A stretch of 9,826 nucleotides of DNA, from contig CALGTJ010000015.1 of assembly GCA_937901435.1 (NCBI GenBank), positions 1 to 9,826 on the forward strand. The letters are read 5' to 3'. The DNA comes from an uncultured Rhodobacter sp. Its GTDB lineage: Bacteria; Pseudomonadota; Alphaproteobacteria; Rhodobacterales; Rhodobacteraceae. How positions within the stretch are numbered: position 1 is the first letter of the stretch; every line of letters begins with the position of its first letter. The notes beneath the pieces are model-generated. The model was not told the DNA's origin and did not search any database. It saw only the letters and a program-made list of their open reading frames with translations. The position numbers and the translations under genes were made by a program. Below are positions 1 through 5,572 of the stretch, one piece after another.

Positions 1-21
1 ATGATTGACTTGAGGTGCCTT

Positions 22-327
22 TTACGGGTGTTCAAGTTTGTCTGACAACACCCCCAGCAGACCGCCGCACGCAATCATGATCGCCCCGAGCAAGATAAAA
101 GGCCTACGCCCAAATAGATCCGAACAGGGGCCGATCACCAATTGGCTCAGGGCGAGCATCAGCAAATAGCCAGTGAACAAAAACTGCGCCACATTTGCAC
201 TCACGTCGAAATCATCACTAATAAAGGGCAACGCGGGTGTGATCAGAGTGATCCCAAGCACGGATGCCCCAGTCGATAGGCCAATCAAAAGTGTTGGCGG
301 TGAATATGAGGCGTTGGGCGCGGTCAT
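22..327 (-). pseudogene. Truncated Bcr/CflA-like MFS transporter (N-terminal fragment)
   Basis: The 101-residue product matches the start of a 12-helix major facilitator drug/solute exporter of the Bcr/CflA type. It has TM1 (about residues 12-34), TM2 (about 45-65), the cytoplasmic motif A with key residues G66, S69, D70, G73, R74, R75 and P76, and TM3 (about 77-94). It then ends at a TAA at 22-24. Family members are about 400 residues, so three quarters are missing. The 21 bases left in the window beyond the stop do not restore the expected TM4 in any frame, which suggests a deletion or rearrangement junction rather than a simple frameshift, but the sample is short. The ATG at 325-327 has an AAGG about 6 bases upstream, so expression signals look intact. 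The gene is divergent from the DUF3179 gene and shares its 120-bp upstream region. A stable fragment is unlikely to transport anything. Confidence 0.65.
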
Positions 328-400
328 GGATGCCTTATCGAGTTGTTGGTTGGTCTGTATGACTGTGATGTAATGCTGAACAAAAATAAACCACTAATCA

Positions 401-415
401 GTTCACCCAATGAAC
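401..415. promoter_or_regulatory. Operator-like palindrome GTTCA-N5-TGAAC (copy 1)
   Basis: A perfect 5-bp inverted repeat, GTTCA and TGAAC, is separated by five bases (CCCAA). It lies in the gap between the divergent MFS fragment and the DUF3179 gene and ends 32 bases before the DUF3179 ATG. A further TGAAC half-site lies at 377-381. The same arms and spacing recur at 2561-2575 upstream of the IclR gene, which makes a binding site for that regulator the best guess. No convincing -10/-35 pair was found around it, so the mode of action cannot be read. Confidence 0.5.
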
Positions 416-447
416 AGGTCAATTGTATCAGATGTATGTGAGCGCTC

Positions 448-1692
448 ATGTTTGGCCAACTCTATAGAACTAGGGCGTATGAAAAGTTTATCGACTATAA
501 TTTCAACGGGGATCGCAGGATGACGGTTTTATTCTTTTGCCTTTGTGTCGCATTAATTTTGGCTGAATTTGTGAAAGGGCTGAGTGCGAATGGCACGCCG
601 CCGGTCTTGCAATCGTATCCATGGCAAATGGATTTAGCCTATTTCATGTGGAGCAATATTGCGAAATTCCGCATCGTTTTGTTAATCCTGATCGGCCTAG
701 TTGCTACACAACTGACCATTGCCCACCCTATTGGGTTTGGCTTGGGATTGGTTCTGTGCATGGCACTATGGGGCGGGATTTATTGGCTGTTTAACAAGTT
801 CTGGGTTGGGAAATACAAGTTTCTCCCTATTACGCAAAAGACATTCCTTACAGCTCAAGAGAATAAAGTTGATCCCAGCACATTAATCATTGGTGTGGAT
901 ATCAACGGCGAACAAAGAGCCTATCCCGCGAATCTGTTGTTCTATCATCACCAAGTGCCCGATGAGGTCGGTGGTCAACCAATATTGGCGACCTATTGCG
1001 GGATGTGCCGCAGTGGACGCGTCTTTGACACCAATTGGGACATTGGGGTGCCTGAATTTCAATTGGTCGGGGCCGTCTCTTATAATGCGGTCTTGCGGGA
1101 CTCACTGACCAATAGCTGGTGGCGGCAAGAAACAGGCGAAGCGGCCAAGGGTCCAAAGCAAGGTGAGCAGTTAGAAGACATTTACTTTGAACAAATGACA
1201 TTAGAGCATTGGATCGAAAAACATCCAGAGACTTTGATTTTGCAATATGATCCTGTGTTTCAGCGACAATATAACTTTTTGGGCAAGTTGTTGAACTACG
1301 AGGCGAGCTTTCCGGGATGGTATCGCCAAGAAACACCGCCATTGATCATTGGTGTTGATATTGAGGGTCAGGCCAAGGCCTATGATCTGAGCGAACTGCA
1401 CAAGAAACGGATGATTGTCGATGACCATGCAGGAACACCCTTGTTGGTCCTAAGTGACCCAGAGGGACGGGCGGCCTTTGTCTATAACCGTAACCTCGGC
1501 GATCAGACATTGAGTTTTGAGAGTGATGACAACGGTTTTTATGATGTTGAAACTGGATCGCGGTGGAATGACTTGGGGCGCTGCACAGAAGGCTCGCTCA
1601 AAGGGCAAAGCATGACACAATTGCAATCCTATCAACAATTCGTGCGCGCGTGGATTACCTTTCACCCTGAGACAGAGTTTTACACGTTCTGA
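448..1692 (+). CDS. Membrane-anchored DUF3179 protein with two DUF3179-like modules
   Basis: This 414-residue protein begins with three hydrophobic segments (about residues 26-46, 74-93 and 95-116), followed by a soluble DUF3179 region. The first module (about 140-265) has LIIGVDI ending near residue 152, the C184-G-M-C187 motif, a conserved SxWxxxTG block and HPET at 259-262. The second module (about 297-412) repeats the layout, with LIIGVDI near 299-305, an SRWND block and HPET at 406-409, but has no Cys at the CxxC position. The biochemical function of DUF3179 is unknown; the CxxC suggests redox or metal chemistry and is inference. The ATG at 448 has a weak ribosome site and an in-frame stop immediately upstream; a start at Met25 (520) is possible and would begin at the first membrane helix. 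The gene is convergent with the IclR gene, with 7 bases between the stops. The palindrome at 401-415 suggests it shares the IclR regulon. Confidence 0.85.
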   Translation: MFGQLYRTRAYEKFIDYNFNGDRRMTVLFFCLCVALILAEFVKGLSANGTPPVLQSYPWQMDLAYFMWSNIAKFRIVLLILIGLVATQLTIAHPIGFGLGLVLCMALWGGIYWLFNKFWVGKYKFLPITQKTFLTAQENKVDPSTLIIGVDINGEQRAYPANLLFYHHQVPDEVGGQPILATYCGMCRSGRVFDTNWDIGVPEFQLVGAVSYNAVLRDSLTNSWWRQETGEAAKGPKQGEQLEDIYFEQMTLEHWIEKHPETLILQYDPVFQRQYNFLGKLLNYEASFPGWYRQETPPLIIGVDIEGQAKAYDLSELHKKRMIVDDHAGTPLLVLSDPEGRAAFVYNRNLGDQTLSFESDDNGFYDVETGSRWNDLGRCTEGSLKGQSMTQLQSYQQFVRAWITFHPETEFYTF

Positions 1693-1699
1693 ACGACGC

Positions 1700-2536
1700 C
1701 TATTTCTCTGATTTGAACGCGGCTATATTATTTTTGTCCATCGCAGAGCCAATTTTTTGCGCGGCGGATAGCAGATCATCAAGCGCGCCTTGGGCCAAGA
1801 CATCCTCAACTGTCTGTTCTTCGCGCATCCAAAGAATACTTAATGCGCCGTGTACCCCTGTCTTTGAAAGAATGGGGACTGCCAGTGCTGCCAAATCTGG
1901 ACCAGGGTCAAAGGATTTATAGATGAAATAATCATCATCGCGAAGACCAAAGCCGCGCTCTTTTGTCAGGGCCAATGCTTTGTTTAATGCAGAGCCTTCG
2001 AACCATTTGCGCGCTTCGCGGCCTTCTGTTTTCTTAGCCGCAGTGACGTGTAAGTTTCGATCTTCATCTGATAAAAATGCCAAGACCGCTTGACCATGGG
2101 CTGATCGTACCATTGAGGGTCGAATACCCAAGCCTGTTCGCGCGGGCGCCATTGGTCCACGTGTTCGTGTGCTTTCTACGATTTCTAATTTCCCTATCTC
2201 GATAATTGCCGTCAAATCGGATGGGAGGCCACGTTTGAACGTGGGCATATTGATCAAAATAGGCGCGGCAATTTCGGCTAACGGATGGGCGCGGACATTT
2301 GCGCCAAGGATGTTTTCTAAGGAATGGGCAAGTTCATATTGGCCTTCAACAATATTGCGCCGCACCCAACCCCGATCCTGTAATGTCGACAAAATACGGA
2401 TGAGGGTGGCATTGCTTAGTCCAGTCTTTCGACGCAGTTCTGCCAAGGTGCTAAGGCCAAAGTTAGAGAGATGTTCAATCACCTCTAATCCACGATCCAA
2501 GGCGCGTATTCGTTTTGGTCCATCAGTCTTTGACAT
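1700..2536 (-). CDS. IclR-family transcriptional regulator
   Basis: This 278-residue protein has the two-part IclR architecture. The N-terminal winged helix-turn-helix (about residues 8-70) opens with the typical IRALDRGLEVIEHL stretch. The recognition-helix region reads TGLSNATLIRILSTL and the wing follows in GWVRRN. The C-terminal half (about 80-265) is the GAF-like effector-binding domain. IclR proteins bind palindromic operators as dimers of dimers, and a small carboxylate or aromatic metabolite normally sets repression or activation; the effector here is unknown. The ATG at 2534-2536 is preceded by an AGAGGCGAG ribosome site about 8-12 bases away. The gene is divergent from the sulfatase operon over a 124-bp gap holding a GTTCA-N5-TGAAC palindrome 25-39 bases upstream of its own start codon, so autoregulation together with control of the operon is likely. 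It is convergent with the DUF3179 gene. Confidence 0.93.
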   Translation of the reverse strand: MSKTDGPKRIRALDRGLEVIEHLSNFGLSTLAELRRKTGLSNATLIRILSTLQDRGWVRRNIVEGQYELAHSLENILGANVRAHPLAEIAAPILINMPTFKRGLPSDLTAIIEIGKLEIVESTRTRGPMAPARTGLGIRPSMVRSAHGQAVLAFLSDEDRNLHVTAAKKTEGREARKWFEGSALNKALALTKERGFGLRDDDYFIYKSFDPGPDLAALAVPILSKTGVHGALSILWMREEQTVEDVLAQGALDDLLSAAQKIGSAMDKNNIAAFKSEK

Positions 2537-2560
2537 ATAGATTTCTCGCCTCTAGGATTG

Positions 2561-2575
2561 GTTCATCTAGTGAAC
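2561..2575. promoter_or_regulatory. Operator-like palindrome GTTCA-N5-TGAAC (copy 2)
   Basis: This is a perfect inverted repeat with arms GTTCA and TGAAC and a TCTAG spacer, in the gap between the divergent IclR gene and the sulfatase operon. It sits 24 bases before the IclR start codon, over the likely leader or promoter of that gene, and 85 bases before the sulfatase start. Arms and spacing are identical to copy 1 at 401-415. A degenerate further copy, GTTCATGGAC, lies at 2632-2641. Binding by the adjacent IclR protein is inferred from position and symmetry. Confidence 0.6.
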
Positions 2576-2601
2576 ACATAGATGGTGCAAAGAAAATCTC
2601 T

Positions 2602-2630
2602 TTGTCAACATAAACAACGAATCATGTCTT
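2602..2630 (+). promoter_or_regulatory. Candidate promoter of the sulfatase operon
   Basis: TTGTCA at 2602-2607 matches five of six bases of a sigma-70 -35 box. A weak -10 candidate, TGTCTT at 2625-2630, follows after a 17-base spacer and matches only three of six. Transcription would then start near 2637, inside the imperfect GTTCATGGAC element at 2632-2641. On the opposite strand the overlapping TTGACA (2603-2608) is a perfect -35 box that could serve the IclR gene, but no good -10 follows it at normal spacing. Confidence 0.25.
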
Positions 2631-2645
2631 AGTTCATGGACTTAA

Positions 2646-2650
2646 GGGAG
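2646..2650 (+). promoter_or_regulatory. Ribosome binding site fixing the TTG start at 2661
   Basis: GGGAG lies ten bases upstream of the TTG at 2661. An in-frame TAA at 2643-2645 excludes any earlier start. The next in-frame ATG, at codon 7, would remove the beta-strand leading to the metal ligand D9. TTG is therefore the supported start codon. Confidence 0.7.
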
Positions 2651-2660
2651 ACGCGCCGCT

Positions 2661-4307
2661 TTGAACATATTGTTCATTATGTATGACCAACTCAGGTTCG
2701 ATTACCTCAGTTGCGCAGGGCATCCGCATTTGCACACGCCGAACTTTGATCGAGTGGCGCAAATGGGTGTGCGGTTTACGAATGCCTTTGTTCAATCGCC
2801 CGTCTGTGGTGGATCTCGCATGTGTTTTTACACGGGTCGCTACGCATCATCCCACGGGGCGCATTGGAACGGGTTTCCGCTGCGTGTTGGTGAAATGACC
2901 ATGGGCGATCATCTTCGAAACGCTGGGATGGATGCTTGGCTGATCGGCAAAACCCATATGAAAGCCGATAGTGAAGGCATGGCGCGTCTTGGCCTCAGCC
3001 CAGATAGCGTGATTGGTGCGCGGCAGGCTGAATGTGGCTTTGATACGTGGATCCGCGATGATGGTCTGTGGGGACTAGGGCCAGACGGATGGTACGATGA
3101 AAAGCGCTCTCCTTATAATGAATATTTGAAATCCAAGGGATACGAATCGGAAAACCCATGGGCCGATTTTGCCAATGCGGGCATCGATGGCGACAAAGTT
3201 GCCTCAGGCTGGATTTTCAGAAATGCCGACAAACCCGCAAACATCAAAGAAACCGATAGCGAAACTCCGTGGCTGACACGCAAGACCATTGAGTTTATGG
3301 ACGCGATGCAGGGCAAAGATCCTTGGTGTGCGCATGTCAGCTATATCAAACCGCATTGGCCCTATATTGTGCCAGCGCCTTATCACGACATGTTTGGTCC
3401 CAACCACGTTCCTGCGCCAACGCGCGATGAGGTTGAACTTGAAAATCCACAGCCCGTGTTTGGCGCCTATCAGCAAAATAAGATCGCTCAAGCCTTTCAC
3501 AAAGACGAGGTTCGGCAAAAGGTCATTCCCGCCTATATGGGGTTGATCAAGCAGTGTGACGATCAATTGGGCCATATCCTCGATTACCTTGAAGAGACAG
3601 GACAGATCAAAGATACGATGATCGTTCTCACCTCGGATCACGGGGATTATTTGGGCGATCACTGGATGGGCGAAAAAGATCTTTTCCACGATCCGTCCGT
3701 CAAAATTCCCATGATCATCTATGATCCCCGAAGCGATTGTGACGCAACACGGGGCACAACTTGTGATGCACTGGTCGAGTCTATTGACCTCACAGCGACC
3801 TTCATCGAAGCGGCGGGTGGCACAGTGCCTGATCACATTGTTGAGGGCCGCAGCCTGTTGCCATGGTTGCAAGGGGACACCCCTGCTTGGCGTAAATATG
3901 CGATAAGTGAATACGATTATTCGGTCACGCCTCAGGCGGTGAAGCTGGGTGTTGAGCCAAGAGATGCGCGATTGTTTATGGTCTATGATGGCCGATACAA
4001 GATGATGCATGCTGAGGGTGGATTTCGCCCGATGCTCTTTGATTTGAAGAATGATCCAGAGGAATTCCATGACCTCGCCAAGGGAATTGATCATCAAGAC
4101 CAGATTGATCAACTTTACAAATACCTTGGGGAATGGGGTCTGCGCATGAGTCAGCGGGTCACCAAATCTGAAGACGATATTCGGGCAATGCGTGGTCGAT
4201 CCATGCGCCGCGGAATTCTGCCGTTTCTCGCCGATGGCACAGAAGTCGATGAAGAGTTGCTGGAGAAATACAACGGCCCCGTAAAACAGAGGTTTATCGA
4301 AACATGA
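2661..4307 (+). CDS. Type I sulfatase / phosphonate-ester hydrolase, variant maturation motif
   Basis: This 548-residue alkaline-phosphatase-superfamily hydrolase should cleave sulfate or phosphonate esters at a metal centre. Visible features are the N-terminal metal site with D9 and Q10 (a D-Q pair as in phosphonate monoester hydrolases), the nucleophile region with C49 followed by G50, G51, S52, R53 and then YTGR at 57-60, the distal metal ligands D326 and H327 in the DHG motif, and K339 in GEKD. Active type I sulfatases need C49 converted to formylglycine at C-x-P/A-x-R; here the third position is Gly, an unusual change. There is no signal peptide, so the enzyme is cytoplasmic. Translation starts at TTG. 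It is the first gene of an operon and its stop overlaps the next start by ATGA. Choice between sulfatase and phosphonate or phosphodiester hydrolase cannot be made from sequence alone. Confidence 0.88.
   Translation: MNILFIMYDQLRFDYLSCAGHPHLHTPNFDRVAQMGVRFTNAFVQSPVCGGSRMCFYTGRYASSHGAHWNGFPLRVGEMTMGDHLRNAGMDAWLIGKTHMKADSEGMARLGLSPDSVIGARQAECGFDTWIRDDGLWGLGPDGWYDEKRSPYNEYLKSKGYESENPWADFANAGIDGDKVASGWIFRNADKPANIKETDSETPWLTRKTIEFMDAMQGKDPWCAHVSYIKPHWPYIVPAPYHDMFGPNHVPAPTRDEVELENPQPVFGAYQQNKIAQAFHKDEVRQKVIPAYMGLIKQCDDQLGHILDYLEETGQIKDTMIVLTSDHGDYLGDHWMGEKDLFHDPSVKIPMIIYDPRSDCDATRGTTCDALVESIDLTATFIEAAGGTVPDHIVEGRSLLPWLQGDTPAWRKYAISEYDYSVTPQAVKLGVEPRDARLFMVYDGRYKMMHAEGGFRPMLFDLKNDPEEFHDLAKGIDHQDQIDQLYKYLGEWGLRMSQRVTKSEDDIRAMRGRSMRRGILPFLADGTEVDEELLEKYNGPVKQRFIET
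2662..2676. promoter_or_regulatory. Palindrome TGAACA-TAT-TGTTCA overlapping the TTG start codon
   Basis: Perfect 6-bp arms flank a three-base spacer and begin on the second base of the TTG start codon. The arms contain the same TGAAC/GTTCA words as the two upstream palindromes, in inside-out order. It could be an additional regulator site or a small hairpin affecting initiation. It also encodes conserved residues (NILFI), so chance is a real alternative. Confidence 0.3.
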
Positions 4308-5572
4308 ATGCACATCCCGATCTGATCGCTCAAGGCGAACAAACGCGCAAAGATATCATCGAACTAGCGCCCGGTATTTGGACGGCTGTTGGCTATGCGG
4401 CCTCAACAGTGCATATGATCGAAGGGGCGACAACTGTCACGATCATTGATACAACGGAAACAACGCAAGGGGCTGAAAATATTTTGGCTGAATTTCGCAA
4501 ACTCACGGACAAACCCGTTGCGCGTATCATCCTGACGCATAGCCATCGCGATCACATTTCAGGGGCGACCATTTTTAACGAAGGTCAAGATATTCCAATT
4601 CTGGCCTCCCACCTGTTCAAATCAGATCTCGTCGATGTGGATGACACTATAATCGCGCCAAACGCGGCCTTGATGCGCCGCACTAAAATGCAATTTGGGA
4701 TTGGCCTGCCCGATGATCAACGCATTAGCCTTGGCGTTGGCCCTGGTGATCGCCCGATGAAAGGCATGGGCGCAGGGTTCCTGCCGCCCACCGACCTGAT
4801 TGAACAAGACTGCGATATTGATCTAGATGGGGTGAGCGCACGCTTGATCCATGCGCCAGGTGAAACAGATGATCACATGGTGGTTTGGTTGCCCGACCAC
4901 GAAATTCTATTTTGCGGGGATAATTGGTATCACGCCTTTCCAAATCTCTATGCGATCCGCGGCACACCCTATCGCGATTTTCAGGCATGGGCGAATACAT
5001 TGACCATGTTGTCCGAGTTAAACGCCAAGACATTGGCCGCAGGTCACACACGGCCCGTCTTTGGCGCGCAAAATGTTCATGAGGTTTTGACAACAACACG
5101 CGATGCCATTGTGCATGTGATGCAATTCACGGCCGATGGGTTGGACAAAGGTTTGTCATTGGATGACATCTGTTCAACCCTCTCTTTGCCAGACGCAATT
5201 GCAAACAAGCCGTGGCTCAAGGAATTTTATGGCAAAGCAAGCTGGTCCGCACGCGCCTTTGCCGTTGGTACATTGGGTTGGTATGATGGCAATCCAACAC
5301 ATCTCGGAACTCTATCAAGCTCGACACGCGCCGCACATATGGCGCAGTTGGCAGGGGGTGTAGACAAATTATTGCATAAAGCAGAGCAAACAGACGACAT
5401 GCAGTGGCGGTTGGAAATATGCGATCATCTCTTGGTGCTTAATGAGCCTGTCGAAGAGTTTAAGGCGCAGACCCTAGAGGCATTGGCAGAAGTTGAAATC
5501 AACGCTACCGCGCGCAATACATATTTCTCAGCTGCGCAGCAATTGCGCCAAATCGCAAATAGCAGATCATGA
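4304..5572 (+). CDS. Metallo-beta-lactamase-fold alkylsulfatase-like hydrolase (type III sulfatase family)
   Basis: This 422-residue protein combines a metallo-beta-lactamase domain (about residues 15-255) with an alkylsulfatase dimerisation domain (about 260-360). The binuclear zinc site is visible as H79-S-H81-R-D83-H84, E187 in PGETDD, D206 in CGDN and H248 in AGHTRP. The block NLYAIRGTPYRD after D206 and the segment ending in GTLGWYDGNP are characteristic of the SdsA1/YjcS-like alkylsulfatase group. SdsA1-type enzymes are roughly 650 residues and carry a C-terminal SCP2-like domain; this protein ends after the dimerisation region, so it belongs to a compact subfamily. There is no signal peptide, in contrast to secreted SdsA1. 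The likely reaction is hydrolysis of an alkyl sulfate ester to alcohol plus sulfate, but the substrate is unproven. The start ATG overlaps the sulfatase stop (ATGA) and an AGAGG lies about 11 bases upstream, indicating translational coupling. Confidence 0.88.
   Translation: MNAHPDLIAQGEQTRKDIIELAPGIWTAVGYAASTVHMIEGATTVTIIDTTETTQGAENILAEFRKLTDKPVARIILTHSHRDHISGATIFNEGQDIPILASHLFKSDLVDVDDTIIAPNAALMRRTKMQFGIGLPDDQRISLGVGPGDRPMKGMGAGFLPPTDLIEQDCDIDLDGVSARLIHAPGETDDHMVVWLPDHEILFCGDNWYHAFPNLYAIRGTPYRDFQAWANTLTMLSELNAKTLAAGHTRPVFGAQNVHEVLTTTRDAIVHVMQFTADGLDKGLSLDDICSTLSLPDAIANKPWLKEFYGKASWSARAFAVGTLGWYDGNPTHLGTLSSSTRAAHMAQLAGGVDKLLHKAEQTDDMQWRLEICDHLLVLNEPVEEFKAQTLEALAEVEINATARNTYFSAAQQLRQIANSRS

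Noticed and set aside
440..447. GAGCGCTC palindrome just before the DUF3179 start codon
   Set aside because: An 8-base palindrome is expected by chance in a window of this size and has no partner elsewhere that I noticed.
902..1342. A 146-codon minus-strand open frame inside the DUF3179 gene
   Set aside because: Antisense shadow; the plus-strand frame carries the conserved DUF3179 motifs.
1685..1695. CGTTC-T-GAACG inverted repeat at the convergent ends of the DUF3179 and IclR genes
   Set aside because: A one-base loop cannot form a terminator hairpin and there is no T-run; the spacing differs from the GTTCA-N5-TGAAC elements.
3204..4313. A 369-codon open frame on the minus strand opposite the sulfatase
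   Set aside because: It is antisense to a gene with clear catalytic motifs, shows no recognisable domain and has an odd His/Ile-rich composition. It is a shadow of codon use in the real gene.
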